Positions 37,351 through 49,125 of a DNA stretch of 64,000 nt are shown here, one piece after another. Position 1 is the stretch's first letter. Every line of letters starts with the position of its first letter. A program made the position numbers and the translations under genes. This DNA is from Cacajao melanocephalus (Eukaryota > Chordata > Mammalia > Primates > Pitheciidae), in NCBI GenBank assembly GCA_963573385.1, contig CAUYLG010075545.1, positions 22,562-86,561 of the forward strand. The letters run 5' to 3'. The notes under the pieces were generated by a model, which saw only the letters and a list, made by a program, of their open reading frames with translations, ran no database searches and was not told where the DNA came from.

Positions 37351-37384
37351 TTTATATATTAGAGCAGGAAATAATATATATTAA

Positions 37385-37560
37385 AATTATAATAATACCA
37401 GTAATAGAATAATCATATTTATTGAGCACTTACTCTGAGCTTTGAACACTTAATTACTTTCCCTTGATTTACCTTGTTTAATCCCCACAATCACCTCATG
37501 AAGTTAATATTGTATCACAGCTAGTATTATATTGCAGATGAGGAAATATATGACTTCCTT
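37385..37560 (-). repeat. MIR SINE, antisense
   Basis: Clear reversed MIR: 'aataataccagtaatagaat', 'tttattgagcacttactctg', 'cttgtttaatccccacaatc', 'acctcatgaagttaatattg', 'attgcagatgaggaaatata'. Confidence 0.8.
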
Positions 37561-38580
37561 CTACATTTTTACTAGAACGTATTGCAAATGCACCATGATA
37601 CTTTTATGGGAAGTCATGTCTCATTTAGGTAAAAATTATTTGCCAATACATAGTCTCCCTCCCCACTTTTTAATGGTCATACCTTTAATGACAGCCAGAG
37701 AAAGTGGCTTCATACACATATTTTTTAAATTAAAAAAATATACTTATACTTCCAGAATTTGCATTAACTCCTTCCTACCGCCTGTTTCCTAAATGATGAT
37801 TACTAGCAAGAGACATCAGTTGGGCAGTGACTGCATATGAAGTACAGATTCAAGCAAGGGGCTAAAAATGAAGAGAGAAACTGCTCTTCCACCATTTACA
37901 CTAATACATACATAATAGACACATGTGCACACAAATGCCCATTTTAACCTTAGGATACTAGGTTCAATATCTTCCAAAGAATGCTACTGGCCCTAAGAGA
38001 GCTCAGCTTTAACAGATATTGAGCTTTATTTATGACAAGGGGAGAGATTTTATCAACAGAATTTTCTGGCTCATTGTCAATAGTGTTGTAAATGTTTTAG
38101 TACTATAGAAACAGATCTATATCCATATGGTCACATTTACTCACTTCACATTGTCTCCAAGTGACCAAAATGGATGACTCCCTTAAACATGGAACTTGTT
38201 ATTTTATAAATCTTTTGGATAAGGATTTGTGAGAAGGTCTAATGGGGGCATTAGAATGGGGAAACAGATATGAAAATTACATTATCACAGGGATGGCATT
38301 GTGGATGTCATCTTACACATATACTAATTGCTTGTTGAAAAAGGAAAGATGTTTCACTGACCTGAGTATCAGGGAAACTGTGTTTGTCCTGGATTCCTAA
38401 ATGTTTCTATTTGATCTGCTTACATTTTTATTTGACTGCCAGAACACTTAAGTTTAATTTTTTTCAGCAATTTTAAAGGACTATTAATATGTTTTTCACT
38501 GTGCTGATCTTTGTTTTCCTCTCTTCATTTTCTAAATGTTTATTTTATACTTTATATTTGTTTATATGTATATATAACAT

Positions 38581-38582
<2 letters not shown>
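37561..38582. other. No recognised feature
   Basis: No family or gene recognised. An 86-codon plus frame at 37532-37792 begins inside the MIR and has no domain. Confidence 0.5.
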
Positions 38583-38611
<29 letters not shown>

Positions 38612-38635
38612 CATGCATGTATATGTGTGTGTCTT
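38583..38635. repeat. (TG)n microsatellite
   Basis: An uninterrupted TG run of about 12 units from 38585, then 'catgcatgtatatgtgtgtg'. Likely polymorphic. Confidence 0.95.
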
Positions 38636-38732
38636 AGCTACAAGTTCCTTGTAGAATAAATAGAATAAGACAGGACATTAACACTTAAAAAGATAAAATC
38701 AACCAGCATTCTGACACAATGTTGACCATATT

Positions 38733-38765
38733 TTTATTATATTATATTATATATATTATAATATT
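38733..38765. repeat. (TATTA)n-like AT repeat
   Basis: Repeated 'ttatattatattatatatat' in A/T-only sequence. Short low-complexity tract. Confidence 0.85.
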
Positions 38766-38984
38766 TTGTTCTACTATTGTCCATACAAACAGATGTGTAC
38801 CCAGTTTTTTCCCTCTAAATAATAAAATGAAATTAGAGATAATGTGAGCAATAACACATCCTTATATCCTCTATTAATAGGGTCTTACAGAGAGACCATG
38901 GACCATCAAGCCAAAAAACTGTGGATCCCAATTTCATGTTAGCCTCTGGATTCCCAGTGCTAACTTGCACAAAATGCCCAGCCT

Positions 38985-39105
38985 GCAAGAGCTTTCTCAT
39001 CCAAAGTGGAGATAATAATTTTTATTTGCCAGGTGTTTGTAAAGATTAAATGAGATTAAATATATTTGACACATAGTAAAGGCTCAATTAATGCTTGTTT
39101 TTTCC
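38985..39105 (+). repeat. MIR SINE 3' half, sense
   Basis: 'tttctcatccaaagtggaga', 'taataatttttatttgccag', 'gtaaagattaaatgagatta' and 'gacacatagtaaaggctcaa' then 'ttaatgctt' track the MIR 3' half to its very end. Confidence 0.8.
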
Positions 39106-39454
39106 TTAATATTCCTCATGGAAATCTTCATTCACAAGATTTTCACTAAACACACACTAGACATTCTAAAAATGATTAATAAAGTTTGATGAATAATTTA
39201 CATAATCCTGTTTTCCTTTATTGAAATAGATTACATGAGGAAAAATTCTTTATCACTTTACATCTGAAAACGTTAAATACTTAATGAACTCTTTAAATGA
39301 TGGTGCCCAATGCTTGTAAAGATGAACGTGTATTTCTGTATGTTGAGGAGTGGCCATTCTCACACAATACTAACATAAACACACATTAATTTGGCACAGA
39401 TTATCTGAAGTATTATTTAGACTTCTGTATTATCACTTTTGTTTCAGAAATTCG

Positions 39455-40320
39455 ATTTCTAAGAATTCTGACTAAAAATAATTAAGGATAAGTGTAAAAA
39501 AATTCATTTACAAAGATGCTCATTGCAATACCATTTTTAAGTTTATACTAGTCTGTTTTCATGTTGCTGATAAAGACATACCTGACACTGGACAATTTAC
39601 AAAAGAAAGAGAGGTTTGGTGGACTTACAGTTTTATGGGGCTGGGGAGGTCTCAAAATCATGATGGAAGGCAAGGAGGGGCAAGTCACGTCTTACATGGA
39701 TGGCAGCAGGCAAAGAGAGAACACTTGTGCAGGGAAACTCCCCCTTAAAAAACCCTCTAGTTTCATGAGACTTATTCACTATCACAAGAACAGCATGGGA
39801 AAGCCCTACCCCCATGATTAAAGTACCTCTCACTGATTCCTCCCACCACACATGGCCATTCAAGATGAGATCTGGGTGGGGATACAGCCAAACCATAACA
39901 AAGTTTTATTTTATTTTTAATTTACAAGTAACAATTATGTATATACTCAGGGAAAATGTGATGTTTGGCTATTTGTCATAAAATACTGGGTTAGAAATCT
40001 AGATGCTGAACAGTAGATAATTGGGTAAAGTGGATTTAAATGACTCTCATTGGTGAAGTACATTTCTTGACATGAAAAAATGAACATAGTATATGCTGAG
40101 ATTTAAAAAAAAAATCTTAGAAACACCGTTTATAGAATGACCATAGTTTTACAAAATAAATTCGCACATCTGTGAAGAAAAATACCTGGAAGAGTTTATT
40201 TCAAATATGTTAAGGATAGGTATGGTTGTCTCTGTAAGATGGTGGTGATTTGTACTTCCTTTAGCACATCAAGATTTTCTAATTTTTCAGTGATTAACAG
40301 ACGATACTTATACAGTATGA
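39455..40320 (+). repeat. Old L1 (L1M-type) 3' end, split by an LTR
   Basis: Left part 39455-39543 contains 'atttctaagaattctgacta' and 'aaagatgctcattgcaatac'. Right part 39901-40320 contains 'cagtagataattgggtaaag', 'aaaacaccg'-like text, 'ggttgtctctgtaagatggt' and 'ggtgatttgtacttccttta'. Together these follow the 3' region of old L1 elements (aaagatgttcattgcagcat, then aatggggaaactatgg.., gtggttatctctgggtggta, ggtgatttttattttcttct). The 357 bp between the parts is a MaLR LTR. Subfamily unassigned. Confidence 0.55.
39544..39900 (-). mobile_element. MST/THE1-type MaLR solo LTR, antisense
   Basis: Reads on the minus strand from TGTTATGGTTTGGCTGTATC to a CAGACTAGTATA end. Landmarks on the plus strand: 'agtctgttttcatgttgctg', 'ataaagacatacctgacact', 'tcatgatggaaggcaaggag', 'acatggatggcagcaggcaa', 'gagacttattcactatcaca', 'agaacagcatgggaaagccc'. 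A part near 39840-39858 is shortened relative to the recalled consensus. Exact 5-bp target duplications AAGTT lie at 39539-39543 and 39901-39905, as expected for ERVL-MaLR insertion. Only one LTR, no internal part. The 86-87 codon frames here are LTR translations. Confidence 0.92.
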
Positions 40321-41214
40321 GTGAAAAGACAGCTGCCTAAAGTCCAACCTATTTCCATGTTCCTTCTTATTTTTGCTCCATGGGTGGTGCATCCCCAGGC
40401 AAATGGTTTAGAAAAGAACTGAGCATAGTGCACAGTGTGTTACACAATCCCAGCTTTGTTTCTTAATAGATGAACTTGAATGACCTTAAAAGCCTAAACA
40501 TGCAATAGTTAAGGAGTTTTGTAGGACTTGTGATGTTATTGGCAGCATTTAGATTCTCTCTCTTTTCAATTACTCAAGACATGCTGCTATTGGACAAGAC
40601 TGTCTATTCTGTTTATTTGTTACAAGAGAAATCAGTTCTCAAACAAGTCATTTAGAACAAGTTTTGAACCAGTTTGCCTTCACTTTTGATTACCTGGTAG
40701 TGCTATAGGTAGCTTGAGCAAATTTGCAACTTTATTTTTTTAGTCATTAGATTAATGTTATCTGTACATGTCTTCCTACATGTCTAGAAGTACACACTAA
40801 GTAGCAAGTAGTACAGTTTCTACTGATAAATAGTATCACATATTTTGTTCAGCAACCTAAACAACCTGCTAATGCACTGAGATGTAATGCAAACCCCAAG
40901 TATTCATAAATGTCAACTTGAAATTGGGATGGGAATGTCAGGCTTCTCTGACAAATTTCACCTGCCTGTTTCTGGCTCTTCAACTCAACGTAGTATTTAT
41001 TTCCCTGTTTTTTTATAAACATACAAATATACATATACCTACTCCAGTGTTAAAGTGGTCTGTAAAATACATTAGTATGCTCTTATTGAGAAGGCAAAAA
41101 ACAAACAATGGGAGAATTGTCTAAGAGGTGTAAATGTCTAGGGTGTGCTTCCCTAAAACATTGCCTGGGCTTGTAAAACGAAGTGGTTTGGAAATGGATT
41201 CCACCCTCTTCTAC
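40321..41214. other. No recognised feature
   Basis: No repeat family, exon or RNA gene recognised. AT-rich. Confidence 0.5.
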
Positions 41215-41345
41215 TGACCTTTGGCTCCTATATGTCTTCCTCTCTGGCCACTTTCTCAAAATACTCCTTCAGAAGCCTTTCACTCAACCTAAAAATAGCT
41301 CCCAGATGCTACCTTACTTTGTAGCCTCTTTCCCCCTTACTGAGA
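41215..41345 (+). repeat. Possible L2 LINE fragment, sense
   Basis: 'actccttcagaagcctttca', 'ctcaacctaaaaatagctcc' and 'tagcctctttcccccttact' resemble an L2 3' block (ctcctcagagaggccttccc, tgaccaccctatctaaaata, cactctatcccctta). Confidence 0.45.
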
Positions 41346-43558
41346 TTGTGTAATTAGGAAAGACAGCAGGAAGAGAGTAAGGACAATATGTTTTTGGTTC
41401 AAAACAAGTTCACTCCTTAGCAGATCTTTTCTTGGTATCCATGTGAATAGTTCAAAATGTAGACAACTGTTTTCTGGAAGTTTACTTATAAATAATGTTT
41501 AAAAATGGTAGCAACTTCTTTGGTTTAGAATCTAAAGTTAGATGTTAGTACTTGTCTAATTTTAGATGGAGTTGTCTTACATAATAAACTATTAAATGAC
41601 TTAAACTCTGTACATCAAGTCATTTAGTAAATTTTTAACTGAATTTTCTGCTTACATTTCCAGCAAATGTGTCCTGCTTTTTATGTTTAATAATTATCAC
41701 TGAATTCCCTGGCAATGTGGTAAATAAGTGGTTTAACCCTGGCCTTCCATTCTAGGAATGAAAGTCAAGTAAATACAAGAGACTTTGAATCATGTATCTT
41801 GTTGAACCAACTTATTTTGAATTGGGCACAATGTTTCAAAGGGAGACTTTATTAATAAAAAAATAGATATTTATGGTAATTCCTGCCCTCTACTCATGAA
41901 TCATGTTCATGTGGGTAATGCTTTTGATTTTGTTTCTGTTGTTAAATATTCCTTACCTGTGGCAAATCTCATGATAAAAATATTTCCAATGAGGAAGTAA
42001 GGCTGGATTAAATCACAATCAAGGCTTTTATCTTCAAGAAAGAATCTGGTAGAAGAACCTCCCTCCTCATTAGTCTCTTTTGTCAGTATTTTCAAGCATG
42101 GCAACAGCCTTAGAAAGACCCAAAATACATGACTTGGGGATTGGAATGAAGCCACAAAAAGCATGTTTTTGTAAGAACAAGAAGTCAGAAAGTTGATCTT
42201 CATTGGTTTCCTGCCTACCATGTGAAATGCAACTTGGAGACCTGGTATATGCATCAGCACATCAGCTGATGAGAGAGCAACTTCATTGTATTAAATAACA
42301 AGGTTTACTGTGTCTTTCTTTCAAATGAACAAACATTTTCAAAAATCTTATTACAGGCTCAAAAATATCCTTTGTGTTGTTATGATTAAGTTAACCAAAC
42401 ACGATTTGGTCAACATTAAAACAGAAAGCTGGGTAGCTGTTGAAGTCACAAATAGTTTTCTGTGAACTTGGATATCTTGAGCAAAGCTGAGATGTTTGCA
42501 TAATCTTTTCTGTAGCAACAACATTCCACATGCATATTTCTCTTTAAAAAGAAACTCCAAGCTCAGTGGTATTCTGGGTTCAAGGCCTGAATAAAAAGCA
42601 TCTCAAGTCAAAAGTCCTGTTCTAAAAATTGAGATGTAGAGAAGGTCATAAGGTTTTTGACTTCTCTTTTAAATCATTCATGGATGATTAAAAGTCACAT
42701 TGACTCAAGTACAAATTTATTTAAATCTCTGAACTCGAACTAGCCCAATTTCTTCTTCAAAATCCTCTAAAATGTTTTAAATTTCTACAAACAAGATAAA
42801 TCCTTATACACAATACTGAGCAAAGGAGAAGGTGAAATGTACAACAAAACCTGTTTCCATAAATTTTTCCTAAGATCTGGAAATAAAAATGTTAAATGTG
42901 GCCTTTCACTGTAGTGGCATTTTTCTGAAATACAAGTCTTACAGTGTATATGATATAAAGGTATTATTTTTAAATAGAAATATAAAACCTAGAGAACCAA
43001 ATGTAAAAAATAAAATGTAAATCTCCAAATTATACCTATCTTGAACATCTTACTTTCCTAGGTGCCTGATCATGCTAAGGAATGAACTGGGATCTGCTAA
43101 GAAGTGTACTTATTTTGAACCAAAAAGGTCCTATCCTTACACTCTTCCTACTATCTTTCCTAATATTGCATTGAATAAAGCAGTATTTTTGTGATAAAAT
43201 GACTTTTCAATAGAAAATGTGCCAAAAATTGTAACATTTCTCAACACAGTAGAATTGTATTATATTCTTTTAATTTTATGAATTTAACTATGTGGCTAAT
43301 ATCATAACTACTAGTGTGAGGAATAATAAAAATTCTACACAATAATATTTATGACATGTTTTTCTTTATGATAGATGTATATTCACTAGATGATTACACA
43401 TTAATACATATCACTACATAGAGGTATATACACAAATCTAAAACTCCTGTGTAAGGTGCTCCCAGTAATCTAATGGAGAGATGGCAGAGCAAAATAATTA
43501 GCACATATGAGTGTCCTCCCGTCACTGGGAATAATAATAATCAGTTTAATAATGAATA
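41346..43558. other. No recognised feature over 2.2 kb
   Basis: No repeat family recognised. A 117-codon minus frame at 41907-42260 has no known domain and no clear splice or poly-A context. Treated as chance. Confidence 0.45.
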
Positions 43559-43582
43559 TAATAGTAATAGCTATTACTATTA
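43559..43582. repeat. 24-bp perfect palindrome
   Basis: The sequence centred on the AGCT at 43569-43572 (tagtaatag | ctattacta) is self-complementary for 12 bases on each side. It sits in a TAA/ATT-rich patch and may be by-product slippage of ATT repeats. Confidence 0.9.
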
Positions 43583-44026
43583 CTATAAATTATCCTAAGG
43601 AATGAGATAGTCAACCAACTAACCAAGCGGCCATATTTAATGAAAATTAAACATCAGGGGAATAAATTATAATAAAGATTACCAATTAACTCAGCTTTCC
43701 ACATGAGACTTTTTTGTGATCACTGAGGTGAAAATTGAACCTAATTACTCCAAATTAGTGCCATTAGCAGAAATATACAATAATAGACAAAGCTTTGCCA
43801 ATCCCAACCTCTCTTTTCTGAGGAGCAAGTTAAAAGCACATATGTCAGCTCTACCACTAACCTGAAACCAGGCAGCTGAATTTTTTATATCTCATAGTCT
43901 TTGTCAACTCAAATTATTAATATTTGGATATTTATAAGAAACGAGGCTCTTTATCAGAAATGAGTAATTAGTTTCACTGTTTGAAGTTTAAACTACTCAC
44001 TATGCCTCCCAAGAAGTTTCCGATTT
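43583..44026. other. No recognised feature
   Basis: AT-rich DNA with nothing recognised. Confidence 0.5.
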
Positions 44027-44029
44027 GGG

Positions 44030-44087
44030 CAATCATACACACTTACCCCACACATACCACCCCCACTACACACACAAACACACAGCA
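44030..44087. repeat. CA-rich low-complexity tract
   Basis: Interrupted CA/CAC run: 'atacacacttaccccacaca', 'taccacccccactacacaca', 'caaacacacagc'. Two overlapping frames run through it and are artefacts. Confidence 0.8.
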
Positions 44088-45029
44088 AGAGGGAATGAAA
44101 ATACCTATGAAAGCATCTTCGCTGGCATTGACACTGCAGATAGAAGTGTTAGTAAGCAAACGGTTCCAGTTCCTCCTTCTATAAAAGCTATTCTTTATAA
44201 AAAATTATGATCACACTGAGTTTGAAACTGAAAATAAAATAAAAGGCCATCTGATTTCTGTTCAGCCAAATAATTGCTTTTAAGTTTCTGAAACTGAAGG
44301 CCAAGTTGGGGTTACAATAATTCTTGTCTATGTGTAGCTGAAATTACAGTATGTACTGATAGACAATATTTGACTGATGTTGCAGGCATTAATTACAGTG
44401 ATCTGCTAACTGGCCTTCTAGACATAACTGGGCATTTTTATGATCACATACTAACATGCAAGACCTATACAAGAGTAAACAATAAGTTTATTTATCTTTC
44501 ACATTCCAATATTGTTATTTCTCTATTGCAATGTGTTAGAAAACTTGCTAATAGAAAATAGAAAATCTGTCTTATAAATTCAGCTTGTGACATTAAGAAA
44601 TTTGTTTGTCAGAAGTTCTTAGGATTGTCCATGTCAAAAGATAGTCTGAATTCTTTGACATGATTATTGGTTAGAAATGCTTCTAATCAAAAAAGTAGAA
44701 GTACCCTAAAGTATAAAATATTTTCTAAACTAAAACAGAAAAAAAAATTTTAAATATTCTCAATAAGATTTAGTAACTATGTGTAGCAGATAATCATTAT
44801 ATTGGTGAGTGTGAATGACTTATTACCTCTAAGGAATGTGAATACATTTATTTTTAGATTCCAAATGGATCAGATTGTTATACTGTGTTTTATGCAACAA
44901 TATAACATTCTGTTACAAATATAAAGAAAGGCGAACTCTATAAATATCAGCCTCTTGCTCTCCACTAAATAAATATTAAACACAGTGAACATAAGCCCAG
45001 GAGGTCAAATAGCAATTGAGCCATTCATT
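44088..45029. other. No recognised feature
   Basis: AT-rich DNA with nothing recognised on either strand. Confidence 0.5.
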
Positions 45030-45245
45030 TGTGCTAAGAATACTGTCGATTGTATGCATGTATTATCTCATTTAATCATTTCAATAACCCTATCAAATAA
45101 ATATTATCCTTCCTTTACATATGACATATGACAAAACTAGGGCCCCAAAAGTTTAAGTAACTGACAGAAAATCACATAGCAAGCGTCACAACCCAAATTC
45201 AAACCTAGAAGAGTCAAACTTCAAAGTCAATGCTTGTGACGCCAT
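45030..45245 (-). repeat. MIR SINE, antisense
   Basis: Near full-length reversed MIR: 'catgtattatctcatttaat', 'catttcaataaccctatcaa', 'tccttcctttacatatgaca', 'aagtttaagtaactgacaga', 'aaatcacatagcaagcgtca', 'cccaaattcaaacctagaag'. Confidence 0.85.
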
Positions 45246-45508
45246 CTTAAGACAACTTCAGCTCTGTTCAGCAAGCTTCTATGTTTTATGTTGCTCAGTG
45301 CATTTGAAGGGCTGACAGATGCAACTCTGCATCCTGTTGTCCTCTCTCTCAACTCCTACTCTCTCACTCAATATCCCATTCGGCAAAGTTTGGCTTAATT
45401 TTATATTTAAGGAGTAAACTTGTCCAAGTGCTCAGCAACTCCATGGAGCTTTTAGAACACTTTAGGTAAAAAATTATCAGTCAATAAAACAAATGAAAAG
45501 TAGATTAT

Positions 45509-45757
45509 GGCCAGGCATGGTGGCTCATGCCTGTAGTCCTAGTACTTTGGGAGACAGAGGGGGGGCAGATCACTTGAGGTCAGGAGTTCAAGATCAGCCT
45601 GGCCAGCATGGTAAAACCCTACTCTACTAAAAATACAAAATTTAGCTGAAAATCCCTTGAACCCAGGAGGCAGAGGTTGCAGTGAGCCAAGATTGTGCCA
45701 CTGCACTCCAGCCTGGGCAACAGAGTGAGACTCTGTCCAAAAGAAAAACAAAACAAA
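45509..45757 (+). mobile_element. AluSx-type SINE, sense, with internal deletion
   Basis: The left arm is normal from GGCCAGGCATGGTGGCTCA, through 'acttgaggtcaggagttcaa' and the A-rich linker. After 'acaaaatttagct' at about 45645 the sequence jumps to 'gaaaatcccttgaacccagg', so about 55-60 bp of the right arm (the ggcgcgtggtggcg to ctgaggcagg part) is missing. The tail is A-rich with C and G interruptions to about 45757. Confidence 0.95.
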
Positions 45758-47967
45758 GTAATAGATTGGAATTCAACTCATATTATGTGGGAATGAGCCA
45801 TGCGTAAGAAGACCCTATATGCCCTACTAGCAATGTTTACAATAGTTTGCATGGTCAGACCTCAAAGATGACCACTTTCACTTTATAGTAACCAATATAA
45901 GTTTTAGACTTCTTGGGTACATGGTCCAACATTTTGCATAAAATAAGTTATTTTTTGTATATAGTCTTAGACTTTTAAAAATACGCTTAATTGCCTTTCT
46001 AGAATGTCATAGTAGAAGGGAAAGTGGTAGGATCCAAAGACATGTCAAATGAACAGTACAGGGACTGAATGAAAATTTAAATTGACTCAAAAGCTCATTT
46101 TCAATGTTCTGCCCTTTTCTTAAGAAATAAATGAAAAGAGAACAAAGGGCTGTTTGTTGACTAAGTGCTAAAAACTTCTGTCACAAATTTTGTGGACTGC
46201 AAATGATTTTCAGCAGACTTGACTTTCCTATGAAAACATGTTGGAAGCATCATCACCATTTCACTACTTGTCTTTAGACACTCATATCTCCATGTTATGC
46301 CTCCATTCCAGGAACAAGGACACGTCTGAGCCTTTCACAGTATGAATCTAGTGAAATACTCCAGGTATCCTCAAAGTAGAATCATTTAACATTTCTCAGA
46401 TGTGGGGATGTATAAAGTATCTACTTCTAATTCTGCATTTATAAGCATATTCTGTTCTGCAGCATGTATACATTCCCAATCCTTTTGGAGGAGAGGGAAC
46501 TGTTAACGAGTAAGGATCAGCTACAGGTGGGATCAGAGGTGAGAAGTTTAAGCAGAAACTGTGTATATAGACCATGTCTTTGGAATAATTTTTTTTTAAA
46601 GGCTACTGGCTGCCTATTTTGATGTAGTAAATAAAACTAATAATGAAATGAGATTAATCTTTCATAAAATACATTGCACCTGTGAATTTATAACTCAAAC
46701 ATGTGTGCATGTATAGATGAGTACTGCTCTGCTTTTGCACGAATGAACAACTCCAGATCTTAGTGTAACTCTGCCACTCTGGTCTGTTTAAATTCCTGTT
46801 GCAAAATGAAAAGCTTTCTATAGAAAGAAATATTTCTGCAGCAAACACATACAAATATGCAGAGAACACGATGTGATGTGCTAGTCAAATTGCTGCCTGA
46901 TTAATGCACATGGGGGTAAGAAGGAAAAACAGCATTCAATTCAATTACAGGCAATTTTTATGATCAAACAAGCCAATTCCAGTTATCTCTCATTTAGATA
47001 TGATTTTCAGTTAAATCCTAACAGACACAACTCTTCATAAGAAGATAATGTCTGGATAGAGTCCAAGGCAGAAAATTTGCATTAATGCTCTTTAATTAAA
47101 CTAAGCAATTTATTTTTGACCTTTTGTCAGATTTGGGGAGTAATCAAAAATTACAAAGTTCCTTTGCTAACTCCGTATATTGCCTCTGGTTGCCTGAGTC
47201 TTCAACAGCACTTGAACCTCATAACCACATTGCAGTGTAACAGATACACAAAGCCAAATGAAAAATATGAAACATCTTTATGGGAAATTAAATTTATTTA
47301 AATATGTATAAGTAAAATCCTGATTTTATATTTGAAAACTGATTATCATATTTGTCACTATCTTATTTATATTTATAAATTTTGAGCTGGGCTAGATCAT
47401 TTCAGGCTTTTCCTGCAGACCCTTGGGATTTCATGGTCTCTCTCTACTTAGCATTTCAATTTCAAAATTTGGGAAACTCTGGTAATTACACTAGGACCAA
47501 CATAAGTTAAATTTTAGTAAAAGGTACTTATGCTACGAAAAACCTGAAGCTGCAGGCCACTTATCTGTATTCACAATAGATACCTAAAGCAACTCAGTAT
47601 TTCTTTACCTCTGAATTCTTACTACTAATCAACTTAAGACTCAGTCCTATCACATTTTAACTTGTCCAAGTCAAGATACATTTTACAACCAAAGTGATAA
47701 GAAATGATAGTCTCACCGTTTAATTGGCAGTATTTTCATTTTTTCACTTAAAATAATAACTCTACTTACAATCCCTGGTGTCTTAGAGTCAATAAATCCA
47801 TTAAAAATCATTTAACAACTTTGCTATTTTTTAGATTTAATATTACCAAGCCTGTCATTTAAAACCTATCACTTTTAACCTATATTCAAATAGGATACAT
47901 GCTGTGGCCAAAGTACACCATAAACAAATTCTGGATGCTCATGACATTTTGCTTGGATAGTTACATT
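45758..47967. other. No recognised feature over 2.2 kb
   Basis: No repeat family, exon or RNA gene recognised. Frames at 46654-46869 and 47116-47301 lack domains. Confidence 0.5.
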
Positions 47968-48005
47968 TTAATAAATAAATGAATAAATATGTAAATAAAT
48001 GTATA
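47968..48005. repeat. (AAAT)n-like simple repeat
   Basis: 'ttaataaataaatgaataaa' followed by 'tatgtaaataaatgtat'. Imperfect AAAT units, perhaps the worn end of an older element. Confidence 0.8.
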
Positions 48006-48214
48006 TTGATGGTAGAATCTCTTTACACACTGAAATATATACAATGTGTTAGCTTTGTTTTTAAAACAGGCCAATAAATGTATTATTATCATTATTTCTT
48101 ATTGAAGAATATAGCAAAGAAGTCCAAGAAGTGTCCGTTTAGTAAACAAACCACTAGTTAAGAACACTTATGTGGTCAGAGCTTTATTCATTAATATTAT
48201 AATGAGTGCATGAG

Positions 48215-48271
48215 TGCTTTCCCTTGGACTATAAACCTTCTGAAGGACGGAAGGTTCAGGCTATGTCCAGT
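48215..48271 (+). repeat. L2 LINE 3' fragment, sense
   Basis: 'cccttggactataaaccttc' and 'tgaaggacggaaggttcagg' match the L2 block 'agactgtaagctccttgagg' and 'gcagggaccgtgtc'. Short. Confidence 0.4.
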
Positions 48272-48332
48272 TTCATTTTCTTGGAAATTAGAAACAGTAA
48301 AGTTCATTTTCTTGGAAGTTAGCATAATAAAG
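48272..48332. repeat. Two-copy 30-bp tandem repeat
   Basis: Unit 1 at 48272-48302 and unit 2 at 48303-48332 both start TTCATTTTCTTGGAA(A/G)TTAG and end TAAAG, with a variable middle. A third partial start (ttcaat) follows. The end overlaps a 9-bp hairpin: AATAAAGTT at 48326-48334 pairs with AACTTTATT at 48341-48349. Confidence 0.9.
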
Positions 48333-48349
48333 TTCAATCAAACTTTATT

Positions 48350-49125
48350 GTTTAATTGAAAAATAAGTACATGCTTTATAAGGTAATGATGAAAATGACA
48401 TTGGCAATGAAGATGTGAAGAGGGAGAGAAAACAAGGACCAAAGCTGAAGGACAAAGCTGAAACTGCTTCCGGGAGGACTTCTCACTGCCATCTCTTAAG
48501 CAGCACAGATGGGCTCCAGGTAGCACGAACATAATTTAAGCCTCTTGTGAAAGAGTCGATATGAACTAGAAAATTTGGCTTAGCCATGAAAAAAAAAATG
48601 GGATCACAATGTAAAAACCACAGATTCAAAGAGGGAGTTCTTAGAGCAAACAAGCAGAGAGGGCATTTGAAATCTAGGGGTAGAATGCATAAGACCTTTC
48701 CAAGTGAGGTTGCTGGCACACATTCCTCCTGTCACAGGTGATCACCAGGATTCCATTGCTGGGGCACCAAGGATAAAGGAAAAAAATGGGACTCAGATTT
48801 GGAGGGTTTTTGGTAGTAAAGTGCTCATCAATCACGAACCAGGACCCATAAAAACAATTTCATGTGGCTATTCAATTATACATATATACAACCCTCAATA
48901 CAAAGTAAAAACTTTTAAAAGAGATTTTATTTTTTACATTCTGTAAACTAACAGTGAGCAGAAAACAACCAACTAACCGACCAATCAAGCCTTCCCCACC
49001 CAAAAAACAAACGGAACTGTTACAAACAGGGAGGAAAGCATAAATTGAGTGCTAAAAGCTAACCTGTTTCCCCCAGTCCCTTATACTCATAAAAGAAAGT
49101 TGCCATTTCTGTCCCTATAGTAAGG
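48350..49125. other. No recognised feature
   Basis: No repeat family or gene recognised. Frames at 48338-48532 (minus), 48483-48719 (minus) and 48704-48946 (plus) lack domains. Confidence 0.5.

Noticed and set aside
41907..42260. 117-codon minus-strand frame
   Set aside because: Not recognised as any family. No splice or poly-A context that would make it a retrocopy.
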